A DNA stretch of 28,138 nucleotides. It comes from Antrodiella citrinella (Eukaryota; Basidiomycota; Agaricomycetes; Polyporales; Steccherinaceae). Both the position numbers and the translations under genes were made by a program. The notes under the pieces are model-generated. The model was given only the letters and a program-made list of their open reading frames with translations. It ran no database searches and was not told the origin of the DNA. Below, in pieces: positions 7,283-18,101 of this stretch; within the stretch, counting starts at the first letter, position 1, and every line of letters begins with the position of its first letter. Where the stretch lies: the NCBI GenBank assembly GCA_004802725.1, contig SGPM01000350.1, positions 1 through 28,138 on the forward strand, given 5' to 3'.

Positions 7283-10211
7283 ATGGCAAAAAGGAATTTT
7301 GTATCGGGTACGTACTTCGTCTCCTCTTCCTCGCTGCCGAGTTTGCCTCGCTGCAAGCTCTGAACTAATTCTCATTGCTTGCAACCTCTCTAGATCAACA
7401 AAAACAGACTTTCTCAATGTCGGCTGCTCACGCCATTATTACCGACACCGCACCAAAAGTAGCCCTGATGTCCCCGCTATCCGACGAAGACGAAGACGAC
7501 GACGATATATGTCCGGTCTGCGAGAGCGAATGCACGTGCCACAACAGATCAAACAACGCGGCTCCTGCTCCTCCGCGTACTATCTCATCTACGCATTCTT
7601 CCAATCCCTCCTCCAGCAGCAGTGTTCCTCCAACACTCAAAATCAAACTTACACTCCCATCAAATCTCAAGTTTCGCAGCAACCTCGACGCTCTTCAGAA
7701 GCCCAAGACTTCCGACCGACCTACGCCGTACGTGTCGGAGTCTCACCACAACGATGTCGCAGAACTGCCCCAGCATCCCGTTGCAAGCGGAAGCGGTCAC
7801 CTTCCCAGCCGTCGCCTTGGTCGCCCGCCCAAGACGAACTCGCATCCTCATGCCTCTACCGTTTCGGACACGAACCAAAAGGTCTACGTGCACGGACCCA
7901 GCGCACGACCTACTCTCAGACCATCCGCCGCGCGCGCGCCGGCCAAACCCAAACGCAAAGTCAGCGGTTCAGCTGCGTTCCGAGGCAGAGGAGATGGTCC
8001 TCGGGTGCGAGCGAGAGGGAAAGCTTTCCTCAATGCTCCTCGAAAATCTTTTGCACAGATGGTTGCTGAGGATAGTGACTCTCTTGAAGAGGTCTCGGAT
8101 ATCTTCCCCACTTTTGTTTCTGCCGCCTCCATCTCGTCGCGGCGTACCTCTTCGTCTGACTCGAGCAGTTCGGACCTCACAGATTTGTCGGACCCTAGCT
8201 CCGACTCTGATGAAGACACTCTCAGTGCTCGCACTAGGAGACAGAAGACAAAGAGTAAGCAGGACATGTTCAACGACGACGGCAGTCGGAAGCGGCGTGA
8301 TCAGGTTAACAGGTGGGAGATACGGACCAGGACGAAGAGTGTTGGTCCAGATGGCAAGGAAGGCGAGAGCGGGGAAGCCTCGAGTGAAGACGATGGCGTA
8401 GTTGCAGAAGGTGAAGACTCTGATGAGACGGACTCTGATGAAGACGAGGATGAAGCGGAGGGAGAAGCGGACGCTGAGAATGAAGGCTTGATGGAGGTTG
8501 AAGAAGATGAGGCAGAGTTGTCGGGTGACGGTAAACTGGGTGTAAGCTTTGGCGGCGTTGCATGGAGTGAGGATGAAGAGGAGTCTTCTTTCGATGCTGA
8601 CCTGTTCTTCGCCAACCTCGAGGGATCATCAGACTCAGATTCTGCACCCACACCTCGACTGGCTGCGCAGGTATCTGACGGGGACTCGGACGTGGACAAC
8701 ACAGTCTCTTTCTCGGCCGACGAAGACGACGCATTGTTCCTCATGGATGTGGATCCCTCTACTCATGTTCGCCGTGACCATGGAGGGTTTGAGTTTGGCG
8801 TGGCACTTGGCGGCCTCTCTGCTGCATGGGATGATCCTTTCGCTATCTCATACACGGTCGATAAATCTGACGAGGAAATGTCTGTCGACGGTTCTGACGA
8901 CTCAGATACTGTAGACGACGGCATGCTGGAGGATTCTGGGGCCATGTTGGAAGAGACGGAGGGAGAGACAACGGAAGATGAGCTAGTCGACGCAAACGGA
9001 CTTCCCAACTCGCGCGCTATGATGCTCTTCAAGTGGCCCACTACCGTGTCCACTGTATCCACTGTGGATCCTCTCTCGACTATGAGTCCTCGCAATCATT
9101 TTTCACCTCCCGTCGACGCACCTCAGAGTGTTCGAATCGCTCTAGCCTCATTTACCGCTCACAGCGGCTCTCCGCTCCCTACTCCCGCAGAGATCCTTGC
9201 CGGCAAGATCTCCATGGATGACTATGACGAGATGGATCACAAGCTCTATGTTCGTTCCAAACGAGCAGTAATGGGAGAGTTTGTGCCTGTTGGAGAGGCC
9301 GCTACTCGTGCATTCGCCGTCGTCAACGGCTCTGGCACCGAAGCAGCTTCGACGCCGTTCCCTAGGACACGCGTGCACAGAGTGCCGCGCTCGTCTGCCA
9401 TTGATGACATTAGTACCACTAATGTAAGGACCCTTTTTTGTCGCAGAGCGATTCGTTTGCTGACATTTATTTGCAGGACGACAATGGCAGCCCGATACGC
9501 CGACGCACGCAGCAGACGACGAGTGACTTGCAGCTTGTCTCGTCTGACGATGGAGGTCCTCATTCCCAGACGCAGACATCAGAAGCATCGTCTGCCGATG
9601 CAATTGATTTAGACGACGTGCTGGATGCAGCATTCCTCGGTGCAGAATCCCCAACGCTGTCGCTCGGGCGTTTGGCTGACTACACTCCTAAATTCACCGC
9701 TACCGGCGACCGTATGCGCGACGAGAGTCTCAGCCGATGGGACCGGATACCTGTGGCTACTTTCCGTCAGACACGAGAGACGGCAACGCTCGACAACGCA
9801 GGATCCGATACCATGAACACTCCGATGGGTGGACGAACTCTCATGAATGACACCAAGGCAAAAGGACATTCCAAGGCGAGCAACCGTAAACATTCCAAGG
9901 CTCACGCGAACAAGTTCATCGTCTCGCCTGTCATCCTCCCGACGCCAGACGGCAATGTGAAGACTTCATCCCAAGGTTCGACCACCCTTTCCCAATCCTC
10001 GCGACAACAACGAAACAAGACACGATGGGAGTCGCGGAAAGACCTCGCTAATCTAAAGAAATCATTACTCAAACAAACTGCTCGAAAGACACAGCCACAT
10101 CGGCATCACCACCACCATTACCCAAACTCGAAGTCTCGGGCGTCGTCGTCGTCGCAGCGACCGCACAGTTTCGGAGGCTCCGGTTCTAGTATCCCTCATT
10201 TGAACATATGA
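7283..10211 (+). CDS. Large acidic Ser-rich, probably nuclear protein with a CPVC...CTC motif
   Basis: Three exons: 7283-7307, 7394-9423 and 9477-10211. Introns are GTACGT...CTAG and GTAAGG...GCAG, and the frame stays open across both, giving about 929 residues. The small first exon (MAKRNFVS) joins in frame; translation could also begin at ATG 7417 (MSAAHAIITD). Near the N-terminus is an acidic run, then ICPVCESECTC, a short cysteine cluster that could bind zinc, followed by a basic-hydrophobic segment, LKIKLTLPSNLKFR. The middle is dominated by Ser/Asp/Glu stretches. A conserved-looking piece, SFDADLFFANL, lies within them. The C-terminus is basic, with a His run and a final HLNI. This resembles basidiomycete proteins I loosely associate with the CRF1/IFH1 family of ribosomal-protein-gene regulators, but the match is weak. 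A nuclear location is inferred from composition. Confidence 0.8.
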
Positions 10212-10738
10212 ATCGCATTCCCTTAATTTCTATTCACTGCTTCTGCGCATGTAACGTCTCCAGCCGTCGTTTCTATTTTGGCCATCAGGCTGAAAGTCAC
10301 CAGTAAGTTATTGGTGTAGCTACTCTCCCCTCCTCTCCGTCTCCACCTTTCCCTGTACTCCATTCCCTCACCTTGTTTCCATGTGTTTCTACGTCTTAAC
10401 ATGACATGTATCTACCAGCAATGACAATTCCATGCATATGTGCTTCAAAGGTCTGTTTATCGCGATATGGGCGCTCTTGAGCCAGGCTCAGAGAGTCTGC
10501 TGCGGCGCTATTTGATGTCTGGCATATCTCGTTCCTCTCGTGAAAGACTCAGTCGTTCATTCTGCACACACACTTCTGGCTCTGGCTAACTATCCAACGT
10601 ATTCTTACTCTCCCGGCCAGCACGACTGTTCAAGCACGTGTACGCTCAAGTGCATCCGGCAATTTGTAACCGTTCCTGGAGGCCCTCAGTGACACAGCGT
10701 CCTCTACTACAACTCAACCTCATCCGTATACCCAGACA
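10212..10738. other. Intergenic region with SNX41 promoter
   Basis: This holds the 3' flank of the acidic protein gene and the upstream region of SNX41. It is pyrimidine-rich at 10320-10400 and has a CACGTG E-box at 10635-10640, about 100 bases before ATG 10739. No gene or repeat was seen. Confidence 0.5.
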
Positions 10739-12886
10739 ATGGAGCCCTTCGAGGACGAGAATCCTTTCGACACAGAACCCGAGCGTGTTAACTCGGATGA
10801 ATCCTCCGCGTTCAAGGTGAACCTCTCAGAGCCTTCGTCGCCGCCACTCCAAGCGTTGAGGCTCCCCTCCTCGCCCCAGGCCAATTCCTCGCGACCAGCA
10901 TTCCCCTCATCTGGTTCACATAGGCAGCCTCAGGCCTACAAGAGTGACTTTTGTTGTACCAGGGATCAGTGGTTGCATTCGGGAGAAGATGTGGAGATAT
11001 TGGTACGTACGAACGGCGGAAGCTCGACGTACCGCAGCTAACCTTCGTTCTTCTAGATTACAGATGCTCAGAAGACTTCACTCAACTCTACTACCCCTTA
11101 TATCACTTATGTTATCAAGTCCGGTGTAAGTACAAGTCTGTTTGAAGTGGTCGCTGATCGCTCGCACTGACTGCTTGAGCAGAATGCTTACGCACAACAC
11201 CGATACTCGGAATTTGAGTCGCTCCGTTCCAACCTGGTCAGGTTATATCCCACCCTCATCATTCCACCAATACCTTCCAAGCAGACCATTGGAGACTACG
11301 CCGTCAAGCAAGCGAAAGCGAAGGAGGATGCCGCTATGATTGCGAGGAGGAAGAGGATGTTGCAGACATTCCTCAACAGGATTGCTCGGCATCCCATCAT
11401 TTCAAATGAGCATGTGTTCCATCGTTTCTTGGATGGTGAAGTATCCTGGGTGAGTGAATATCTTCGCATTGCCTTTGTTGACTGCTCAGCTTATGATCCC
11501 CGCAGACCGAAGTTCTACATTCTCCCCCAATCTCTCAATTGCCAACCAACATTCTGAGGGCCCCTGCTCATAACCCGACTGATCAAGCATCGACAGCAGC
11601 CTACGCTGCATTGCCCAATCCTTCAGCTACACATTCCCTGCGACGCCCTGACCAGAGGTTCCTTGACTCTGAGATCTTCACTAATAAGTTCGCCTCGCAC
11701 TTGAACGGTCCTATGGAGAAGGTCACTCGGCGATCGATGAAACGCTGGTCAGGTATGAACCCACATCAAGAGCTTGTTTGACTAGTCTTCTAATTTAACG
11801 TGGTTTAGATTATGCACACGACCATGCAGAGCTGGGTGCAGCGCTTAACGGATTCAGTCTCAATGAAACGGGTCCGTTGTCGTCTGCCATCGAGAAGACT
11901 GGTCAGGCGGTCGATGCGACATACATGTCTACAACAACTCTTGTAAGTTGATCCAATACTTCCGAAAGAGTCGCGAGACTCACAATAGTGCAGTTACAGG
12001 AGCTGGAACAGAACTGGGCCGAGCCTCTGCACGAGTACAGTCAATTCGCCAACATTATTAAGAAGATGCTTGTGTATCGGCACCAGAAGCATGTCCAGTA
12101 CGAAATGACCCAGGAGAACCTAGATGCTAAACGTGAGCAGCTCGATGAACTCGAGAAGAGCGAACGCGAAGCGAGGAGGTTAGAGGAGGCGCTGGGTCGT
12201 GGACGCGTAGGAGGGCTCAGCACATCACCCAGAAGGGACAGCGACATGCCAGAGGGGGAGGCCGAAGGCAGCGAGAGTCCTGAGCAATCGGAACCCGAAC
12301 CTGCATATCTACCCCCACACCCTGGCCCCAGTCCTCTAAGGAGGCGTGCACCAGGCATGGGTTTCCTGAATGCCCTTAGCTACACTCTTCACGGGATGAT
12401 GGACGTGGATCCAGCGACAGCACGTCGAAACGGAATCACGAAGTCGCGCGAAACGATCTCCCAGGTACGTTCTCTTGCATATGCATGTGTTGAGATCGGC
12501 CAAACCAGGATTTCAATATGCAGCTAGAGGATGCTTTACATCTGTCTGCTCAAGATCTCAAATACGCGAGCTCTACCATCCAAGCAGACCTGGATCGGTT
12601 CCAGCGACAGAAAGTTGCAGATATACGCGAGATGGCCATTGCAATGGCGAAGACCCACCGGGATTGGTGCAAGAAGGTCCGTCTTTATACGTGTCGTCTG
12701 AGCATAGAGATTAACATTTCGCTTGCATCACAGAACCTTGAAGCTTGGGAAGAGGCCAAACGGGACATCGACCTCATACCTGACCATCCCAATCGCGTAC
12801 AGGCACAGACCAGCGGTGACAAGGCTGCCCCTGGCCCTAGTTCTAACGGACCGACCGAACCATCGAATGTAGGAGAAGGGATTTGA
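10739..12886 (+). CDS. SNX41: Sorting nexin Snx41/Atg20-type (PX-BAR)
   Basis: PX-BAR sorting nexin for retrieval from endosomes to the Golgi and for selective autophagy, acting with Snx4/Atg24 on PI3P membranes. Eight exons spliced at GT-AG sites give about 585 residues. The acidic start MEPFEDENPFD is typical of the family. The PX domain runs over about residues 80-200, with the lipid-binding signature HRYSEFESLRSNLVRLYP, the Pro-rich loop IIPPIPSKQTIGDY, and RRKRMLQTFLNRIARHPII. A helical BAR-like region follows (FTNKFASHLNGPMEKVTRR; LEQNWAEPLHEYSQFANIIK; KREQLDELEKSEREARRLEE; IQADLDRFQRQKVADIREM). It is interrupted by a Ser/Pro/Glu-rich insert of about 90 residues, as is usual in Snx41/Atg20. 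The C-terminus is a disordered tail. Snx41 and Atg20 are one family in many fungi, so the symbol is a choice. The gene converges with the TPR gene across 262 bases. Confidence 0.92.
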
Positions 12887-13148
12887 ATGGACTTGCATGG
12901 ATTGGATACAGTATACGTTATTATTTTCATTTTGTCAGTTCGTCATAGCACCTATAAACACTTTCCCATGAACACGCAGATCAAGTTGTCAGAGAGAACC
13001 GATAGTCAATATGACGAATGGCATTAAGGGGTGGCATCGTTGAGATAAGTCATCTAGGAAGCGGCACGGGTGTATCCTCTAAGCGTTGCGTAGGTGGATG
13101 GGTGATACCCAACTGCGCTGTGAACATGAGCCGCCAGGTGAACGATCA
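12887..13148. other. Convergent 3' intergenic region
   Basis: The stop codons of SNX41 (+) and the TPR gene (-) face each other across 262 bases. No coding sequence or notable repeat was seen. Confidence 0.5.
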
Positions 13149-14271
13149 TCATGAATCACTTTTTCCTTCTTCCGCAGCCGCAGCGGCCATTCTCTGCCCC
13201 AAAATTTTGGCACTGACCTGCAAGTACGCACGTTAGCTCCGGGCGCAAACACGAGAAGGGATGCGCTATGTCCTACATTACGAATATGCATAGCCGCACG
13301 CTCAACGCCGAAGTCTTTGCTGCGCTTGTATTGCGCCAAAGACTCTTCCAGTCGTCCGCCTGACGTATGGTGCAACAGTCAGACGAAGGGAGACAATAAG
13401 GGTTTGACAGGTGAGACGACATACATGCTTCCAACACAGCGGCCAAGTTGAACGCAATTTCCGGGTCTTCGGGCGAAAGCTCAGAAGCGATGCTGCACAA
13501 TAGGCTTTGCTCAGTAAAGACATAGTCATAGCGCGAAGGGACGAACACACTTCAGGTGGTGCAGGGCTAAGTCCGGTCGGCTGACCGGCGAAATGATGTA
13601 TGCACTGGCAATGTCTGCAGAGAAGGATGAGCTGAAATAAATGGGGCACGACAGCGCAAGAGTGACGTACTGAGGTGTGTGTCCGGGCTCGAAGGCTGAA
13701 GGGATATCGAGTCTTTCCAAGCAGCAATGGCTTCGTCAAATTCCTCTGGGGCGAGCTGTCAGCAGCTGGCGCGACCTGAAAAATCTGGCGGTGGGAGGTT
13801 TACTAAGGTGGTAGTGTGTGACTCCAAGGTTGAACAGTGAGCTTGCTGTCCGTTTGATTTCTACGCTTCGCTGATAGAGAGTCTGCAGGTGCGCATGAGA
13901 TCATACCTTGTGCACTATATCAGAGAGAGAAAGAGAGCTACGCACTCTGGCGGCTTGCACGTCACCCTCCTCCAGCTTTTGGGTGCCCTGTTCAAGACAC
14001 TTCAGCGCCTCTACTTCTGCGGGATCTGATGCGGTAGAATGCAACATGGTAGAAGTAGCCCATCCTGAGGACGGAAGACAATAAGAAAGATGAGATGAAT
14101 CTTGCGCGAGAGCTTGTGACGAATTCACTTACGCCTTGATGAGACCCCAACGAACCGGGAACTGGAGTGCTGGGTGACACTTGCTATGCTTGGACGTGTG
14201 CGTGCAGCTGCAAAAGGGGCAGCAGTCCTGAAGATGGAGGCTTTGGGGAGCCTGAGGAGCCTAACAGACAT
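13149..14271 (-). CDS. Mitochondrial TPR-repeat protein
   Basis: Eight or so short exons, spliced by eye, give about 233 residues. The start ATG 14271 opens an Arg/Ser/Ala-rich, acid-free segment (MSVRLLRLPKASIFRTAAPF and on to about residue 47), typical of a mitochondrial matrix presequence. TPR-like helices follow: EALKCLEQGTQKLEEGDVQA, LFNLGVTHYHLKEFDEAIAA, then IASAYIISPVSRPDLALHHL, SPEDPEIAFNLAAVLEACGR and LEESLAQYKRSKDFGVERAA. The end is KILGQRMAAAAAEEGKSDS. The donor after DTHTSV is a guess (GTCACT keeps the frame), so one or two residues there may be wrong. The role is probably as a protein-binding scaffold in mitochondria; the partner is unknown and I give no name. It is divergent from TIM23, which supports a mitochondrial setting. 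Confidence 0.82.
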
Positions 14272-14626
14272 TGCTTATTGTTTTCCGGCGATGATTGCAA
14301 TGGTGAGAGACCGTCCGAGTTCCGTACAGAGGGAACTAAAAGCAGAAGTTGTGATAAGAAGCTGAAACTTCAAAAAAAAAAAGACGCGAGGAATATGAAG
14401 TTAGTGTCCTGCGATGGTCGGGAGGAGGAGACAAGGTCGTGTTTAAGCAAAAGCATGTTGCTTATGATTGTGGGAATTCTTTTCCTTTTCTGGCGCGTTG
14501 TGCACGTGTATCCCGAAAGTTATGGTAGGCGCCCACGAGCAAGACTCGGAAGGTACGCTCACCGACTTTGCTGTCTCCGTCACCGTCACCGCTCGTCTCC
14601 TTCAATTTCCTTGTTCGTGTATTGCC
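14272..14626. promoter_or_regulatory. Divergent promoter of two mitochondrial genes
   Basis: 355 bases separate the start codons of the mitochondrial TPR protein (-) and TIM23 (+). Visible elements are an A run at about 14372-14382 and a CACGTG E-box at 14503-14508, plus a pyrimidine-rich leader just before ATG 14627. No gene is present here; open frames across it are not supported by family matches. Confidence 0.5.
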
Positions 14627-15543
14627 ATGGATCCAAGAACTTCGTCGTCCCAGGACATGCTTGGCAATGCAAGCTTCACGCATTCGCCAGCACCGGCTGC
14701 TGCCACCAGCCCGGTCACTGCGAGTGACTTCCTTCTCGGGGCGTACGACCCCGCAAAACTGCATCCCATGGCAGGTCTAGAAGACAAGCTTGACTACCTG
14801 CTTCTGGACGATGACAAGACCAGCGATTTGCCAGGCTCGGGAACCGCTATGCCTTCCCGGGGCTGGAGTGATGATCTCTGCTACGGAACGGGCACCATGT
14901 ATCTCTCTGGTTCGTACCTAATCCCCTCATCCTTCCATCATCCCCTTCTCTCGCCCTATATTTAATATGACGCATCTTGTGTCATTTACCCTCGTTTGGC
15001 TCTCACACGTTATCTGTGATGAACCTCCTTATTGTTTTCTTCCGTCACATGTTGACATTGCACTTGCTAGGTCTCGCCCTTGGCGGTGTGTGGGGGCTTC
15101 GTGAGGGCGCACGACGTCCGTTAGCTGTATCGAACGCAAGATTGCGGATCAACAGTATCCTGAATTCAGTTACTCGAAGGGGTACCTTCATTGGCAACTG
15201 GGCGGGTGTCCTTGGTAAGGAAAATTCATCCAGGTTCAAGACATCCCATTCAGTAGCTAACTCTCTTTTGTTCCCCTTCTCTTGACGCACAGCTCTCATG
15301 TATAATGGCATCAACTCGAGCATCGATTCTGTTCGAGGAAAACACGATACCGCCGGCAGCATGGCAGCTGGCGCGATCACAGGTGCTCTCTTTAAATCGA
15401 CGGGTAAGCCGCTATTTTACATCTTCGGAGAGCAGGGTCCTCATCGTGCCGTTTTTCCAGCTGGCGTGCGACCCGCTATTACAGCCGCTACACTGATATC
15501 GGGCCTGGCTGGGGTATGGAGTTATGTCAAACGAAACGTATGA
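14627..15543 (+). CDS. TIM23: Mitochondrial inner-membrane import channel subunit Tim23
   Basis: Core channel of the presequence translocase, passing matrix- and inner-membrane-bound preproteins across the inner membrane. Four exons (14627-14909, 15071-15214, 15293-15403, 15461-15543) with GT-AG introns give about 206 residues, near the family size (yeast 222). The N-terminal half is hydrophilic (MDPRTSSSQDM...; KLHPMAGLEDKLDYLLLDDD) and faces the intermembrane space. The C-terminal half is the Tim17/22/23 domain of four short membrane helices, with YGTGTMYLSGLALGGVWGLR, RINSILNSVTRRGTFIGNWA, LMYNGINSSIDSVRGKHDTA, then AGSMAAGAITGALFKST and GVRPAITAATLISGLAGVWS. Start chosen for the intermembrane-space domain and the TGCCATGG context. 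The first intron is unusually long for this locus (161 bases). Confidence 0.95.
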
Positions 15544-16266
15544 ACGCGGTTCGACAGTTTGTAATTTACATTAATACCACTTATTCTCTCGTGAGTTCCC
15601 TGCTTTCCGGTATGGATATTCATCACCTTTCGTGATACATCATGGCCCCAAGTTGCGAACGGCCGATACAGTCTCACAGCTCCCCAGCCAGTCCTCGCAT
15701 TGTCTCCGCTGACGTGTATTCCCTATTCCGAAGTTTCACTTACATCTTTAGAGGCTCCGCAACAATCGTACTGGGTGATTCCAGTTTCGCACATATATAC
15801 GTCCAAGGTACCGGTTGCGTGCTGAAGTGGGGCGCTGCATTTCTCCTCGCGCCGTGTCCACAATACCGCGGCGATCTTCAGGTGCCTCGTCCATAACGTC
15901 CATGAGATGGCATCTATCGTCGTCTGCACACCCGCGAATAGATTTGGTCGACATCGTCGCGGCGACGATGAGGACGTTACCAGCATTTTACCCCGCCGCT
16001 TACGCCCGGTGAGTTCGTTCTTATTGTTTAGGACTCGTGCTTACACATAACCTAGTATATGAAAACTTCTGCGCTGACTCGCGCCCCATTGACCCATCCC
16101 CTCATTACACAAGACTGCATTCTTCCTCCTCATAAGGCTCTGGTGTTCGAGGCTGCGACACGCTACCACGCCAGTGACTACCAAACACCAGATGCGCCTG
16201 TATCGTATACCCGTTCTTCGGCAAAGCCTTTACGTAGCTCGTCCGGTCGTCCAAAGAGCCATCGCC
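15544..16266. other. Upstream region of the velvet gene
   Basis: 723 bases lie between the TIM23 stop and the chosen velvet start. Several short open frames occur, but none has a recognised sequence. An ATG at 16059 opens a 107-codon frame that runs out of frame across the velvet ATG at 16267 (see findings). No repeat was seen. Confidence 0.4.
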
Positions 16267-17182
16267 ATGGCAGCGACGCTGCAGACCCCCATCGAGTCAA
16301 GATCTTATCCGAAGTGCCCGATGTCAAGACAAGGCAAACAGCATTTTTGACTCTCGATCTGCGTACAAGAAGCTTATTTTGACTTTACTCAATCTCACAC
16401 CTAGATCCTACCATCTCGAAATCGTGCAGCATCCCATAAAGACAGCCGAGTTTGCAAATTCAACCTTAAGTCGTCTACCGTTAGCACCACCGTTAATTGC
16501 GCAACTGCATGTTCACGGACATACATCCCCCACTGCTCTTGAGTGAGTCCGGGTCATCTGACGTCAACAGTAATGCGCTGATGCAACGGGCAACCGTTCA
16601 CCCAGCGAATCTGAGCTGCCCTTCCTCATCGCACATCTGTCATTGTACAGTGCCGATGGGACAACGGCCGTGGACCTGGCCACAGACGGAGCGCACGCGT
16701 TGCCGGAGAGGATGTTGTACGGCAGCCTTGTGTCGTCGCCGCATGTCTTCCGAAACCTGCAAGGCCGTCAAGGGGTGTACTTTTTGTTCCCAGACGTCAG
16801 CATTCGTTGGCGCGGGCAATTTCAGCTGAGCGTCACGTTGATCCAGCTCCCGGGGCAAGTGTCCATTCTCCAGTGTGCTTGGAGGTAACTTACTGCTTGT
16901 AATTTGCGTTTGTAGGTTATCCGCACCGGGGAGCACGATGATGGAGGTGGACAACGAGCAAGGAGTGGTGCTGGACAGTGTCAAATCGCACACGTTTGAC
17001 GTGCATGCGCGGACTAATTACGTCGCACCAGGTGGGTGAGGCCAGTGAATTGTGCAGTGTGCATAGGTTGACTGTGACGGAATTTCGCAGCTCAGACGCC
17101 CTTGACGCAGTTCTTCCTGCAGCAGGGTGCCCGAATGTACGCCTTTGCCTCTTCCGTTCAGCTGATATCTGGATCCCGCTGA
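16267..17182 (+). CDS. Velvet-domain regulator, short single-domain form
   Basis: Velvet factors (VeA, VelB, VosA, VelC) are fungal DNA-binding regulators of development and secondary metabolism with an NF-kappaB-like fold. The velvet core is clear in spliced order: YHLEIVQHPIKTAEF, RLPLAPPLIAQLHVHG, ELPFLIAHLSLYSADGTTAV, RMLYGSLVSSPHVFRNLQGR, QGVYFLFPDVSIRWRGQFQL, SHTFDVHARTNYVAPAQTPL and TQFFLQQGARMYAF. The product is about 207 residues, almost all velvet domain. The start ATG 16267 (GCCATGG context, MAATLQTPIE) needs a weak donor (GTCAAG or GTGCCC) to reach exon 2 at 16391-16392, so the N-terminus is uncertain. The intron at 16855-16915 best fits a GC-AG intron with consensus GCAAGT. The stop at 17180-17182 follows SVQLISGSR; a longer C-terminus by another splice is possible. 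I cannot assign it to VelB, VosA or VelC. Confidence 0.85.
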
Positions 17183-17613
17183 GACATATCCACCCAAGGA
17201 CGACTTCGACCTTGTGTGCCCCGAGACGGCCGCTGTAAGGCTCACCTTTTACTCGTGTCCATCCCAATCCCGAGTGTAACCGTTTGTTCGTTCGTTTGTT
17301 TGTCCGTTGTTTGTTCGCAGTCGTTTGCGTTTGTCGTCGGCAGTGAGTTTGGTTGCCACTGCGCTGTTGATGGTTCGTTCTGTGTTTGTTTTTCTTGGAT
17401 GTCGCTGTGCAGCTGCGGGGACCAGTACCTCTCGAATAGAACGATTTGTTACGGCATAACAATATTGCTGGGTCCGGCCGGGACGCTTCGGGAGTTGCCG
17501 CTGCCGAGCGCAGTAAAGCTTGGCTTACGGAATTCTTATTTGGGCCAAGGTCTCTCTTGAACCCCTCCCACTCACGACCTCCTCTTCTCCTTCATCAACC
17601 CACTCCTCATAAC
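17183..17613. other. Intergenic region with TTTGTTCG-like low complexity
   Basis: Between the velvet and CYSTM-like genes. A G/T-rich low-complexity run at about 17278-17340 repeats TTCGTTTG-like units. The segment just after the velvet stop can be read as DDFDLVCPETAA with a following GTAAGG donor, so it might be part of an alternative velvet 3' end. Otherwise this is the promoter of the next gene, with a pyrimidine-rich leader at 17560-17610. Confidence 0.4.
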
Positions 17614-18101
17614 ATGTCCAACAAAGAATATTACGGTGGAGGCGGACAGCAGCCTTACTACCCTCCTCCTGGTAAGTCCTGAATCAGACCGCCCGCCCCT
17701 AGCGTCATTTCCAACCGCCGTTCTCGCGCAGGCCCTGCCCAAAACCAAGGTGGATACTACCCACAACAGCCCCAGCAGGCGTATCAAGGGCCGCCCCAAG
17801 GGTACGGCCAGCCAGGGTACCAGCAGCCGTATGGCCAGCCTCAGTATGGCGGACAGTACCAAGGCCAACCGCCTCCCCAGCCTGTCTATGTGTGAGTGGA
17901 CCGTATTCCGATAAGACCGCTGAGAGTTGACTCTCGGCTTAGTCAGCAGCAGGAGAAGGATTCTGGGGCAGGATGTCTCGCGTGTCTAGCTGGAATGTGT
18001 TTGTGCTGTTGCGCAGAAGGTGCGTCGGATGTTTTGTCGCGTAATGACTGGCGTGTGCTGACCGGTCGTGACCAGAAATCTGCTGTGACTGCCTGCTCTG
18101 A
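17614..18101 (+). CDS. CYSTM-like protein: Pro/Gln/Tyr/Gly-rich with Cys-rich C-terminal membrane module
   Basis: Four exons joined at GT-AG sites give a protein of about 100 residues. The N-terminus MSNKEYYGGGGQQPYYPPPG leads into repeats of GYGQP, YQQP and QYGGQYQG type, rich in Gln, Pro, Tyr and Gly. The C-terminus is GCLACLAGMCLCCCAEE plus ICCDCLL, a dense cysteine cluster forming a short membrane-associated module. This layout matches the CYSTM family (cysteine-rich transmembrane module), small tail-anchored proteins linked in yeast and plants to stress tolerance. The last intron splits the Glu-Glu junction (GAA G|GT...AG|AA ATC) and is confirmed by the conserved Cys tail. Function here is inferred from the family only. 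Confidence 0.85.

Noticed and set aside
7206..8069. 287-codon Arg/Gln-rich plus-strand frame
   Set aside because: It overlaps the acidic protein in another frame. Its composition is what the alternate frame of Ser/Asp codons gives, and no intron supports it.
8301..8744. Ser-rich minus-strand frame
   Set aside because: It is the mirror of the acidic Glu/Asp codons on the plus strand, which read as Ser/Leu on the other strand.
14167..14727. 186-codon plus-strand frame across the TPR/TIM23 promoter
   Set aside because: It overlaps the TPR presequence in antisense and TIM23 exon 1 in another frame, and has no family match.
15642..16012. Open frames on both strands between TIM23 and velvet
   Set aside because: There is no domain, no consistent splice pattern and no conserved-looking segment, so it was treated as upstream region.
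16917..17462. 181-codon minus-strand frame behind the velvet gene
   Set aside because: It is rich in Lys, Asn, Thr and Gln from the G/T-rich low-complexity run and antisense to conserved velvet exons.
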